In this document: piece after piece, positions 1 through 11,898 of the stretch
How the letters are laid out: the number at the start of each line of letters is the position of its first letter
Position numbering within the stretch: position 1 is the stretch's first letter
Assembly: GCA_034509735.1 (NCBI GenBank)
Contig: JACGWO010000002.1
Location: 50,465,115-50,529,114 of the forward strand
Direction: 5' to 3'
Source of the DNA: Sesamum alatum
Lineage: Eukaryota; Streptophyta; Magnoliopsida; Lamiales; Pedaliaceae
DNA: 64,000 nt
Translations under genes and position numbers: made by a program
Notes under the pieces: model-generated
What the model was told of the DNA's origin: nothing
Databases searched by the model: none
Seen by the model: only the letters and a program-made list of their open reading frames with translations

Positions 1-1997
1 CAGTATCTTCTGTTGAATCTTTTGTCGATTTCCACCAACAAAAGGTGGCTGCAAATGCATAACCATGAAGTTAATTTCTGCTAAAAGAGAAAATATAACA
101 ATATAGATTTTATAAATTTAGATAGGATGTTATAGAGAAAGTAAAAATATAATCTTCTCAAGTAACCACAATACGATGGATAAAGTGCTGGTCGGGTTAA
201 TCTTGGTATCTTTTTACAAGTAAAAGGAATAAGTGGCCGAGCTTCTTAACCATGTATATCTCATTATAAAGTTTCCAAAAAAAGAACATATATCATGATA
301 AATATAATTTATAATTTCTCTTCATATTCAGAATAAGAAAATTCAAGAGGCTGCAATTGGAAAATAGAGCATCTCCCAATTCTTGCAACAAACATTTGGT
401 GCTCAATGTTAAGGGCCAAAAACTAACCTTCCCTGTCAACATTTCGTACAAGAGAATCCCCACACTCCACCAGTCAGCTGCCTTATCATGACCTTTTCCA
501 AGAATAATTTCAGGTGCCATATACTCCAGTGTTCCACACATCGAGTTGGATCTTGTTTCCTCATCAAATTGTTTTGCAAGACCAAAATCAGTTAGCATTG
601 CCTGCACAGTCGGTAAAGGAACTTAAATAGGCAAAAGCTTCAAATTTTGTTGCACACTTTGCAAATCCGAAATTTATAAAGATACATCAGTAGAACGATC
701 GTTATATAATGTATAAAAAACAAAGGAAGCTGGATGTTGCAACATCACCAATCCTGTGCAGAATGGGCAAGCTGATGCATCATGGTGGAGATATTAACTT
801 GATTTGAGTTCATATACAAATATAAAAACATAACAACCATTGTTTAGAAAGAATAAAGGAGATATCGTACATGCCCCTCCGCATCCAGAAGAATATTCTC
901 AGGTTTCAGGTCCCTATGCATTATGCCATGTGCATGGAGGTGAGCAACAGCAGAGATAATCTCAGCAGCATAGATGCGCGCTAAATCCTCTCTGAGAACA
1001 AAAACTACATGTAAAGTACCTAGATCCAACGTAAGAGAAAACTTTTGTTGTTAAAACATCATAATACCTGAATAATCCTTGATGATAGAGTTGGAAGAAA
1101 AGGTGACCCCCATTAACAAAATCAAGCACAAGGTATAATCTATATTTTGTCTGCAGCAGAAAAGCAATTCAAATCATAAGCAATTTCTGGGATGGGAGAG
1201 CAAAATTTTGACAGAAAAGTACATAGATGAAACTGTAACTCCAACCATGATTAGGGGATGTCACAGCACCACAATTTGAACTCGTAAAATAAGAGCAAAA
1301 GGATTCACATTAAGATTACTAAACTTACCTGGAAGGAGTATCTGAGTTGAACGATGTATGGATGATCGATCTTTGTCAATATGTCCCTCTCTGCTTTCAT
1401 GTACTCTGCATGATTTTTTTCCATAATTTTATCTTTCCGCATCACCTTCATTGCAAAGATTTCTGACGAACCAGTCTTCCTCACCTGGTACACTTTTCCA
1501 AATGCACCTTGCCCAACAAGTTTCAAAAATTCAAAATCCTCAAGCCCGATTGGCTTCTCTGAGTTGCTGTCAACTTGACTCTTCTCCAAAATAATCTTCT
1601 CAGTAGAAGATTCAGAAAAGCTCTCATGAGCATCCTCATCAACTTCCCCAACAAGTTCGAGTGGGTCATCTCTCTCATGCAATGTGAGCTTGCTAAGCTT
1701 GGATAGTTGGTTTACACAAGTTGTCGGACCAACAAAGGAATGTGAACGGCTGTATACTACAGCTGGTTCATCATAAACTAATTCATTCACAGCTGTTGGG
1801 ACAACAAAATTGGCGGAATCTTCAGATATCAGAGGCAAAGGAGCAGGAGTTGGTGCAGGACCAAACACATCGGAGAAATCCAAGTCAACATGGTCAAATG
1901 AAAAGACATCAGGGGCTTCTCCAGAAAGAAATGTATGATTGTTGAAAGGCTTCAGCAGGTTGGTCCCAGCCAAATTCGAAAATTGAGAGGAAACCAT
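1..1997 (-). CDS. S6K: S6K-type AGC Ser/Thr protein kinase (AtPK1/AtPK2-like), 3' part missing
   Basis: Coding exons read on the minus strand: 1997-1329, 1150-1068, 991-871, 601-428 and 48-1; the last runs off the window. The start is the ATG at 1997 (protein begins MVSSQFSN), because plant S6Ks begin MVSSQ. The visible ~365 residues hold an N-terminal extension with LDFSDVFGP and [12 protein letters not shown], both conserved in plant S6K. The kinase domain follows: glycine loop GQGAFG (about residue 162), catalytic Lys in AMKV (184), HRDLKPEN (276-283), DFG (296-298) and the T-loop SNSMCGT (309-315), whose serine is the PDK1 site in this family. The visible part ends in [10 protein letters not shown]. 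The C-lobe end and the hydrophobic motif lie outside the window. By family knowledge it acts downstream of TOR and phosphorylates ribosomal protein S6. All joins keep frame. The first intron lies in the 5' UTR. Confidence 0.95.
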
Positions 1998-3720
1998 GAT
2001 CCCAAAGATAAAACAAGATCGGAAGATTTGAAAATGAACTCCAGGAAATGATCCCCTCAAGAGTCTAAATCAGGACTGGTGATGAAGGCCACCTAACAAT
2101 AGCCTTGAACAGCAAGAAGTTCACAAATGCAACAGGGCTTCCAAGAAATCGTGGGAAGAAGCAACACAAAACCCAGAGAATGAACTTGTTCTTGTTTCCC
2201 GTTTGGCAGGAAACAGCGGACGCGACAGGGCTTCTTGAATTCATGAAGATCAGGCAATCCCGGCTGCAATTCAGGAAAAAGAAGCTGTAAATATCAGCAA
2301 GAGAATACCCAATCTTGATAGAAACATCAAATAAAAACCAGAGAATGAGAAAAGAAAGATCACGTAAATAAATATACGATTGCAGGAACAATCCAAAACA
2401 AAGATCACAGAGAACAAGACATACAATTGACACCAGTTTCACACATTCGAGAAAGCATAAACCCACCACAGAACCTTGCATCCGATTGCCTCATTGTTTC
2501 CGATACACACAAAACAATAAAAAGAGTAAAACACAACCTCTATCCAGCCTCAACACGTGATTCTCAACCCATGATATTCATGTTGGTTAAGGCTATTCTC
2601 GGGTTTTCATGTGTATTTTGTTAAGTGTTTGTGGTTGTAACATGTAATAGAGAGCAAATAAAACGACGTAAATAAAGCAAGAAAATCTCCACAACTTTGA
2701 TTTATACAAAGCAAGAAAATCTATACAACTTTGATTTATAAAGTAACTAGGCAAATAATGGAAAATTGTGCTTTCCGTTCAATATAGAAAATCGATATTT
2801 TAAATTTGATTCTCTTTTTGGTGAACCCTATTAAATTTGATTACCAGGCTAGCCCTTGTCAATCTATAGACTGGACAAATTAAACATGGAAGTTAAATTC
2901 CAACAAAAAAAAAAAAGGATGTCCAACAAGAGACATCCAAGGGAAATTGGCAACAAAATTTAGTTCTTCCAAAAAAAAAATATTACAATCTAAGGGGGAA
3001 ACGTTAAGACATTGCAATAGTCACACAGGAAATATTACTCTAAATACGAAATATTGCAGAAAAGATTTGGAGCTTTACCGAGAAATTAATAAAGAAATCT
3101 GGACAATAGATGCTATTAATTGACAAATTATGCAGATCCAAGTTAAGTCTATCTGTATTATACTCTTAAACAACAGAGACAAAAGAATCAACAATACAGA
3201 AAACAATAATTATACTCACAATTCAAATAAACGCAAATGTCTCCACAAACAGTTAACCCAAATTACCACTAAACATCAACAATCATAAAAAATCAAAGCC
3301 CATCAGAAATACAATACAATTACTGATAACCATAACCCACCCCCAAAAGTTAAATAAATACACAATGCAAATCAAGAAAACAGAAAAGCAAGAGACCCAG
3401 AACGAACAAAAATCAACCAGTACCAAGAAACCACAAGAAAAAATCCACATCCACGCTCATCGTGAAGAGAACACATGTTCGATCCAAAGTAATTAAGATG
3501 AGAAGAGCCCAACAACAAAAACCGGGAGAAATGCATAATAATTCCCAGAAAACAAATCTGAATTCTCGAGCACAAACGCAAACACACAGCGATGAAATTG
3601 AATAAGAAATGCAAAATTTTACCTTGAGGAAACTTGCAGAGGGAAGACGGAGAAGAAGACTAATAATGTTGCGAAAGGAGAACAAGTGGAAAGAACGAGG
3701 TCCCGTGGCCGCTTATATAA
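1998..3720 (-). promoter_or_regulatory. 5' UTR, leader intron and TATA box of the S6K-like gene
   Basis: A TTATATAA box lies at 3713-3720. About 30 bases downstream on the minus strand begins a probable leader exon that ends at a clear donor near 3621 (CAAG then GTAAAA). An acceptor near 2071-2070 (GATTTAG) would give a ~1.55 kb intron inside the 5' UTR and a short second leader exon before the ATG at 1997. The ORFs in this stretch have no recognisable family features. The intron limits are inferred from splice consensus only. Confidence 0.6.
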
Positions 3721-3760
3721 CTAACACACACCAGAGAAGGAAATAACAGAAGCCATAAAT

Positions 3761-4384
3761 TACACTTTGGCCCTAAACTATATCTTAGGTTGCATTTTGG
3801 TCCTTAACTAATTAATATATGTAGATAAAAATGAATACAACAAAATACACAAAAATATTTAATATAAAAAATTCATTATTATTTTTTTATTAAAATTAAG
3901 TCATTAACTAATTAAATTAAGTAAATAGACCTTTTTAAGTAAAGATGAATAACATCTATATTAGCTAAAAGCTAGTTTTGAAAATTTGAACAAAGGATCA
4001 ATCTATTTTTTTTTTTTCCGAAATTTGGTTAAACTTATCTTTGTGGATCTTTTTTTTTTTAAATATAACTAAATCAATGGAAATGTAATTATCCATTTTT
4101 TTAAAGACCCAAAAACACAATTTGCAATTATTGACTTCTTTCTTATTTAAATAATCATATTAATTTCTTATGTCTCATGCATATTATGTGTCAATTATAT
4201 TATTTTACTTTTTAAAATTTAATCTAAAATTTTAATTACTTTTCAAATTCTAAATAAAATATATTTTAAATGCCATGGATGAGGATAATTTCGTCCAAAT
4301 AATTAATTCAAGAATATAAGTATTATATTTTATTAGTTCAAGGACCTTAATGCAACTTATGGTATAATTCAGGGGTATCAAGCA
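3761..4384. mobile_element. MITE-like inverted-repeat element just upstream of the S6K TATA box (family E)
   Basis: The first ~54 bases (3761-3814) and the reverse complement of 4331-4384 align along their length and share blocks such as GGTTGCATT/AGTTGCATT followed by a TGGTCCTT/AGGTCCTT stretch and an AACTAAT tail. The interior is AT-rich and has no coding features. No clear target-site duplication was seen, so the superfamily is unknown. Its left edge is only about 40 bases upstream of the TATA-like box of the kinase gene. Confidence 0.55.
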
Positions 4385-6468
4385 TATTCTCATAAGTTCA
4401 TAACTGAACAAATCGCGTGGAGTCTCATGGTTGCGTTTAATAGTGGATTACCTACGTGGCGTGGCGTGATTGGGTTAGGTTGTATTCCAGCCAACATTGA
4501 AGTCTAAGTTGGTTGTCTTTGGAGTATGGGATTATCATTAATTATTTGCGGTGTAGGATATCGTGTGGGGAGTCGGAATAGCATATCACCTTTCATCTTC
4601 TTTTCTTTTTTTATTGATTAATCACATCATCATTCTGTACACTTATTATGTAATTAATTTACTCGACAAAGTAAAGATACTATAAGCAAATTTGGTATTG
4701 TGTTGGATTCTGGTCGAATCGATTAAATTTTCATGATCCAAAATGTCCTTAATTTTAGCAAATTATGTTTTTGTCTCGAATTTGTCTTAAAATTTACGCA
4801 TTGCCAAGAGACTTGTTTTGACATGATTGACAAAGACTTTGACTGCATATGTAAAACTATTGGATAACTCATTTCACAACATTCGTACTGTTGTGAGATA
4901 TAAGTCAAAATCTTTCGACCATACTTTCCCTTTACGTTGATTTGACATTTAACAAATAAAAGTTTGTCGTTTCCGGCCCATTTTGGGGCGACTTCCATGT
5001 TTCATCATAAGTTCAAAACGCCACAAATAAACATAACAAAAAATAATCTTATGTTTTATCAACAAATATCCAATCAAGTAACATATCATAATTTATCCAA
5101 TACATTATTACTCGTTAATTTATCACAACATAATCATATCACACTTAATAAACCTTCTTTACTTATGATGATGGGATTAGTGTGGTATATATAACTTTGG
5201 AATTTGATTAAATGTGATTAAATTAACCGTTCCATTATTTTGTTCACAACTATTGATAAAGTAATGGATAGAATTACATATTGTTTACTATTGCCTATAA
5301 TTTGGAATAACATTTTGGACTATTTGGAACTTTTCCAACAAATCCATAATCCATGACATCTTGCCACAAAAAAAGTTTTTAATAACTAAGGATAAAATGA
5401 TAATTGCGCATCTTATCGCTAACAAGTGGGCCAGTTGGGATTTAAAACCCATCAGTCGAGTTGGGCTTATGAACCAACCATATCCCCTCCAATACTGGCC
5501 GACCACTTTGCAAGTAAATAATCGACTAAATCAAATAACTTGAGATATTCGACACAGTATAGCAAAATAATCAGGTCCTAAGGACATATTTATTTCATTT
5601 GACTAGTATGTATTAAACTAATAATATAAATTAGTCTATTTATTTCATTGGGTTGAAGCCCATTATATAATAAAGGCTCGATATTGTACATACTATTTAT
5701 ATGACCGAGCGTACCTCCTCCTCAAGAGGTGGGTTTGGCTCAATCACTAAGTAACCAAGATTAAATTTTATTAAATAATTATATTACATATATATTTCAA
5801 TTATATCATATGTCTCAATTATCATTTAATTCCACTTGTGCAAAAAGTAAATTAAAATGAATCATATATGCTAAAGACTGTAATTCCTGTAATGATATAA
5901 TTTTATTTAACAAGACTGTGAAAATAAAAGGTTTGGCCCATTTATTTATAAACTTATATAATCAAATAATTACATAATGTATTCTAACTAATTTAACAAC
6001 AACTATAAATATTTATATATAAACACATGTTATTTGCTATAATTATTATTTTCTATCTTATTCTTTCTCGATTTTCATCATTACGATAAAATAAAATAAA
6101 AAATTATAACATAACTTATTCTTACACAATAATAGCAATAGAAGTACAAAGGAGTTAGAGAGAAGAAAATGAAAATATATAAATACAACAAAATGAGTAT
6201 TCATTTATTTAATTTTCAGTCAACAGCCAGCCTTGTAATCTGTTTCATTAATTAAAAGAAAAACGCAATATCCTTCTGGAAATGAATCCAACCACGAGAA
6301 TTTTCATATTCTTCGATTTAATTACAGATGATAACACTTGATTAAATATTTTATTTAAAAAAAAAAAAACCAACAACTTAGAAACCCATAGCTATCCTTA
6401 TTTTCCCTTTTTAACAAATTGGAATATCTCCTATACCAATTTTTACCCCCCTTTTAAAACCCTAATTT
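4385..6468. other. Intergenic, AT-rich, no gene recognised
   Basis: The stretch lies between the kinase promoter and the 3' end of the methylesterase. The ORFs here, on both strands near 4.7-5.5 kb, are short and low in complexity, and none resembles a known family. Poly-A runs and AT-rich tracts dominate. The 3' UTR of the methylesterase (minus strand) should occupy the right few hundred bases. Confidence 0.6.
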
Positions 6469-8567
6469 CTAACATCCATAGGCAACAGCAGTCTTGACCA
6501 GCAGACCAAACAGCAAAAATGGGGCAGAGAAGAAAGGGCTGTGATCACTCTCCAGGACATAAACATCGGACGGCGGCCACTTCTTGATCATCGCTTCTTG
6601 CTGTTCTGGTTTGATAACGTTGTCGTGCGTCGTTCTGATGTATATTCTAGGCACATCGTTTGCATCCTCTGATTCTGCAAATCGAGCCGTTGTTAGGGCA
6701 TGGACTGGCCCCGGCCTTAGCAACATTGCTGCTAAAGTCGAATCCTGAACACACGACAAGTATAATTAAAAAAAAATGTCCCATTGAGTTTAATTTTATT
6801 TTGATGGTTTTGGGGAGGGTAAAATAGTAAAAGGAGTTGCCTCTTGAGGGGACAATTGGTAAATGATCTTCCGTTGTACTTCCTTCTTGATCATCATAGT
6901 TGTTGGAGGACGATCTTCTCCTAATCCAAATCCGACGTCGTATACCTCCTTGAATTCTCCAAACTCTGATAAGTCTGGCACTCCCTGTTATTATACACAC
7001 CAAGCAAAAATATTTATATATTAACACAACTATTTTACTTTTCCTTCAATTGTCGTTACCAACTAAATATAGTGACAATTTACTTAAGGATTTTTTTTAA
7101 AACAGTATTGTAACTGAATTAAATTTTATGCTGCTTAATATATATAGTAAATTTTTATTCATTTTTTTAAAAAAATTACACATATGCCCACTAAAAATAT
7201 AGACATCATTTAAACAAAATACACTTATTTTTTGAATAATTACACAATACATCTCCAAGAAACGTCAACAACATTACATAAATTACACATTTTTTAGCTG
7301 TCGGATGTTATTTCTGTAGTTATACAAAAACCATGTTTGATTTGTGTAAAATAGATCGTAGGTCAAAGGTGTAAATGTATTTATTCATATATGTACCATA
7401 GTAATACTTGTAGGACATTTATAAACAACAACCTTATGTTCCGAAAAAAAAAAAGTGATACAATTAATTCAAATAACAATTTCATCTTAATTGAAAATTT
7501 GAAATCTTTTATCCGTGTAAACTATCTTTAACTTTTAGAAACATAAGAGCAATAAGCTTGTAATGATTGATATACTTTTTAATACTATATTAAACTGGTT
7601 TTAATGGATATTCAATAATCCACAAATAAATGTGTGTTTCTTGAAAAGGACAGGTGGGAGAAAAAGAGCGACATTGACAGGATATGTTTGGATAGGGAGA
7701 TGGACAAAAGCGTCCGAAACTCATGACAGTTGTAAACAATTACTTAGGTACCATACAATCTTGTTTCCATCAACAATGGCCTACAATCATATATATATAT
7801 ATATATATATATAATTTTTTGAAAAATTAAATAAATAATATCATCTTTATACTGATAATTTATATAATTTGTATGTATTAAATAGAGTAAAAAATAAAAT
7901 AAAATTATAACAGAAAATTCATTTCGAAAAAATTGCTCATCAATTATAATTTCCCAGCCCCCACCTAACTTTGAAGAAAATTGCATGTATACCCCCTTTG
8001 ATCAATTAAGTGACAATCTTTATTCTCTTGACCTTATCTTTGCAGAATTTCGTTACAATACAATACACTAGTAAGAAAGTGTTTGCAATATTAGTACAAA
8101 ATATATATATACATACCGCCACTATTGACAATTTTATTATTACCATTCGTCACTTATGATCTGGCATATAAAGCTAATTAGTCAAGCAGTGTGAAACTAA
8201 TTAATTAAGAAGTACGTCTATTTTCAATGCAAGAACTAATTTTAGGTAAAAACTATTAATGCTGCAATTTTGAGCTATGAAATTTGGCGCTAATTACGTA
8301 TCTAATTAGTAGGCACGTAGGGGAGTGATTTGTATTTTGTAATGGCCACATGACGGGATATTTTACCCGATCTTGGTTCGCACAAATTTGAACCAATCAC
8401 ATAACAAGTACAATTTACTTATCGTGTAATTGATGTATAGTTCAGAAAAAGTAATCAATCACACAACAAGTATAATACACTTGCTACATGGTTGATTTGG
8501 TTCGACCAACCGTGATCGAATCAAAATTTTCTGCACATGTGTGGTGGTGATATAATATTTTAGGTGG

Positions 8568-8611
<44 letters not shown>

Positions 8612-9669
8612 TAGAGAGAAGTTACATGTTTGATGTCTTGATCAGTGAGGAAGCCTGATCTCAACATTGTGGCTGCAAGAAACACTGCGAGTTTAATCTT
8701 GTTGTTCCCAAACTTGTGAATTGCATCACTCACACTCAGCCCTCCTGCACTGTGCCCCACCAATATCACCTGCACCCACCCATCATCAACACATTCAATT
8801 TCCTTTTCTTCATCATCATCATTCATGTATAGTACATGGATATATGTATATATATGTCGTTGATGATGACACGCACACATACCCCATCAAAGAATTAATT
8901 ACTGTCTAGCTGGGCACAAATACAATAATGATATTCTTGATAGTGAAGAGCGCGCACACACATACACACGCATGTGTGTCTGTGTGTCCAAATTACATAT
9001 ATATTCTTCTTCATCATGATCATGAATTCATGATGACATACATACATACATACATAGACACTGGTGTGTGTGTGTGAAAGGGAGTGTGTACCTGCACCGT
9101 CAAACATCAATAACTACGCTACAATTAATACACACACATATAATTGTTCTAGATGATAACGACACACACGTATAAGCACACACACATAGGTGTGTCTGTG
9201 TGCAGAAAGGAAAACCTGCGGCCAAAACCACCTGCACCATCAAATCATACATAACTAGGCTACAATCTGCATACACACCTTGATGATGATGACGACACAC
9301 ACATACACATACCCGCACGTGTGGGGGTGAGAGAGAGAGAGAGAGAGAAAAGGAGACCTGGTGGTTGTCATGTAAGGAAGAGAGGAAGTCGAGGAGGGGC
9401 TTGTTGTAGTCGTCGAAGGAAAGAACGGTGTTGGGGTCGGTGGGGTCCATGCCGGCGCCCTTGAGGTCCACGCACGACACTCTGTACCCAGAGTTCTCCA
9501 TCAGGCACCTGATTTTGTACCAGCACCACGCGCCTCCCCCAATCCCATGGACCAGCACAAAGTGCGGCGGCGGTGGCGGTGGCGGTGGCGGGCTAACAGT
9601 AACACTATTTTTCACGCTCTGATCCTCCTCCTTCACAATTTCCACCACTTGTGTGGACTCTTCTCCCAT
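6469..9669 (-). CDS. Methylesterase of the MES family, MES17-like (methyl-IAA esterase type)
   Basis: Four exons: 9669-9358, 8769-8626, 6984-6841 and 6744-6469, giving 291 aa. It is an alpha/beta hydrolase that hydrolyses methyl esters; the closest remembered relative, Arabidopsis MES17, acts on methyl-IAA. The sequence shows HFVLVHGIGGGAWCW near the N-terminus, the nucleophile elbow GHSAGG (Ser111), Asp241 in TTHDNVIKPEQQ and His268 in ESDHSPFF, so the Ser-Asp-His triad is complete. No signal peptide is apparent, which fits a cytosolic enzyme. An N-terminal run of nine prolines just before HFVLV is unusual for the family. Intron 1 (588 bp) is filled with CA/GT repeats and decoy acceptors, intron 2 is 1.6 kb, and intron 3 uses a GC donor (6840-6839). 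The start was chosen because MGEEST precedes the domain in frame. The substrate is inferred by similarity only. Confidence 0.93.
6839..6846 (-). other. Non-canonical GC 5' splice site of the methylesterase intron 3
   Basis: Exon 3 must end after ...SPQE because the next exon begins DSTLAAM, which matches the continuous family sequence. At that point the minus strand reads CAAGAG then GCAACT, with no GT nearby that keeps frame. The acceptor is a normal TTCAG at 6747-6745. This fits a U2-type GC-AG intron of 96 bases. Confidence 0.8.
7170..7388. mobile_element. Decayed family-B MITE-like sequence inside methylesterase intron 2
   Basis: The left end has an AATTACACATATGCCC-type terminus, and the right end has GGTGTAAATGTATTTATTC. 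It also has the internal AATTACACA...GTGTAAA pairing shared with copies near 14.1, 32.3 and 55.6 kb. The ends are degenerate and no duplication was found, so the limits are approximate. Confidence 0.4.
7787..7812. repeat. (AT)n microsatellite
   Basis: An uninterrupted TA dinucleotide run lies within intron 2 of the methylesterase gene. Confidence 0.85.
8365..8528. repeat. Inverted-repeat element, family C copy 1
   Basis: The left part (CGATCTTGGTTCG...AACCAATCACATAACAAGT) pairs with the right part read in reverse (GATTCGATCACGG...ACCAAATCAACC). The ATCAATCACACAACAAG-type core also occurs near 41.4 and 44.8 kb. This copy lies in methylesterase intron 2. No ORF and no clear target duplication were seen. 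Confidence 0.5.
8572..8620. repeat. Compound (TA)n(GA)n microsatellite next to a 5' splice site
   Basis: A TA run is followed by a GA run. On the gene's sense (minus) strand this reads (CT)n then (AT)n and begins a few bases after the exon 2 donor at 8625-8624. A similar arrangement occurs in the QCR10-like gene. Confidence 0.85.
8770..9357 (-). repeat. Methylesterase intron 1: degenerate tandem duplications with CA/GT and GA repeats
   Basis: Blocks starting CCTGCACC at 9091 and 9231 are about 140 bases apart and continue with similar text (CAAATCATACATAACTA against CAAACATCAATAACTA, then GGCTACAAT or CGCTACAAT). Both also resemble the true acceptor region at 8769-8785. Between them are ACACAC, TGTGTG, CATA and GAGA tracts. 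The block acts as an intron but carries extra copies of the acceptor-like GGTGCAGG. Confidence 0.7.
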
Positions 9670-10888
9670 GGTATCTGATTGACTGAATTTTCCCTCTCCT
9701 TCTCTCTCACCTATACACTTCACTTGTTTTTCGTGTCCGTGTGTGCAGAGATATTGTGCGTGTGTGTATTTTGATGAGTCAATTGTTGTCCTTGTGATAG
9801 TTGGTGTAGTCGGATATGTAATAATGCACATTGGACGGTTTGGAGGAACCCTCAACCCCAAAACGTTTATATTTCGGAAATATTTTTAATAATGTATGTA
9901 TTTAAATATATTATTGTATTTTAAAATATAATATTATAGTGTCATGAATCAGTCAAAAAATAAGGTTTTTCTCTTCAAAATATTAAATACCAACGGTGTA
10001 CACAAATGTTGAGAAAGTACATATTTCTATGATTATTTTTAAATTATAATGTAAAATTCCGTATACCCCCAAACCAACTTCTTAAATTTCAGTGCGAACA
10101 GAATATAAAACAGAAGCAGCGGGTCAAAACCCAAATCAAGATACAAAATACTGTTGCGAATTAATATTATAAACAACTTGTCAGCTTTTCGACATTTATT
10201 TGATTAATTACAGTGATTATTTTGATTAATCTGATGATTATTGGGAGATTGCAGGCCGACAACACATGTCTTTTTGTGAATATTAAAGAGTTAATTTTAA
10301 TTGTTGGGTCTATCAGAGAGAAGCTGGCTGGGCAATGGGCATACAGCTGTTTCCATTACCCTCTGCATGTTGCTTACTGGTTGCTGCCAAATGCCCTAAA
10401 TACTTTGGATTTTTCACTGTCCCACTTTATATTTTCATACAAAATTTAAGGAAAATTTTCACCATTCTGTTTTTTCATATATATATATATATATATATCA
10501 GATAAAATTATACCCAAAAGAATAAAGTCGACTAAAACGATAAATTTGCAGTAGATTTCTTTCGGTTTTTTTTTTTTTTTTTTTCGTTCAGGATTTAATA
10601 TATAATTAATTTCGATGCACTTTGATAAAGATGATTTACAATAATTTTGGAGAGAAGAAAAGCGGTTGCGTGAAAAAGTAAGTGCAAAATGATTGATTTC
10701 CTCTTCATGGGGAATTGAGCTTTCCATCTTTTCCTCTTTTTCTTTACTTTTTTTAGGCCGAATTTTTCAGTTTTTTGTGTAAAAGAAAAGTTGCCCTTCC
10801 ATCATCATTACTACAAAGCGCCCAACAAATTCACCAATTTTATGGCTTACCTCTTACATTTTTGGGTTACAAATTTATATTTATTTTT
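9670..10888. other. Methylesterase upstream region and intergenic DNA
   Basis: On the minus strand this is the 5' UTR and promoter of the methylesterase, with a CT-rich leader before the ATG at 9669. Further out it is AT-rich, with a TA microsatellite at 10477-10499 and a poly-T run near 10567-10584. The ORFs at 10213-10449 and 10446-10727 look like chance ORFs in AT-rich DNA. No TATA box is clear enough to assign. Confidence 0.5.
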
Positions 10889-11312
10889 GGCTGAATTATA
10901 ATCACATGTTATAAATTTAATATAATTATAAATACATTTTTGTTGTTTGAAAAAATTATAAATATCCTATAACTTTAACGGCCTAACAGCGAATTCATTT
11001 TGTTAACCTAAGTTAGATTTCTATTTAATTTTCATGATGAACTGACCAAAATATTCATTTGAATTATGAATTATAATTTTATATATTTTTTAAAATATTT
11101 TTATTACTCGGTCCAATTTTTCTTAACATTTTTTAATTTTTTCTTAAAAAAACAAGAATAAAAAAAAGTAAAATCGTAATTTTCATCTCACCGTATAACC
11201 GCTATATAATTATTTTTTATTTGAGAAAAGAATTTAAAAATTTTCAAATAACGAGGAGAATATTCATAATTATATATATATATCAAATTTTAGGGGTACC
11301 TATAATTTGACA
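10889..11312. mobile_element. Decayed family-A MITE
   Basis: The left end reads GGCTGAATTATAATCAC and the right end TATAATTTGACAC. Internal AAATTATAAATA...AATTTTCAAATAACGAGGAG pairing resembles the intact copies at 22.2, 40.5 and 57.3 kb. The termini have diverged from GGGTAAATTA and no target duplication remains. Confidence 0.5.
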
Positions 11313-11898
11313 CACTTGTTGATTTGTCTTTTTCTTGCAATTTGGCAATTCTCAAATATAAAAATGGAGTTGAAATTGGAAAATCACGATTTATTTATCC
11401 ACTAAAAACATAAAATATTTTCTATCGTATTATATATTATGAATTAAATGTTACACTCACGTGTGTATTGTACGTGATCAATTATGCGACCAACATTACC
11501 AATTATTATTGTAAGTGGGGTTTCATTCGTGTGAAATTGCAGCAATGGAACTTGGTGAGATGCAGCTATCCTGCTACAGGTTTTCAGGATCATCACCTCC
11601 TTTTTTTTTCTCTCCAAATAATCTACAAATTCAACCATTCATTATTAAATAATAAACAATATTTTCCAAACGTTGAAAATTTCTGCCCACCGTATAATAT
11701 AACGATACCTATCTACTTTGGCTTTTATTTAATAAAAATGATAATGTTTATTTTCATTATATATAACGTGATGTAATTAACTAATTACTAAACAGTCATT
11801 AATTATCAAAACAGAAATAACAATAGAAAAATAAACTATTAGAATCTCGTATGAAATAAGATCAATATTTTTTGTGGGAGAGAATTGTAAATTTCAGG

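Noticed and set aside
10213..10449. A 78-codon plus-strand ORF
   Set aside because: AT-rich, with no family resemblance and no splice or promoter context; a chance ORF.
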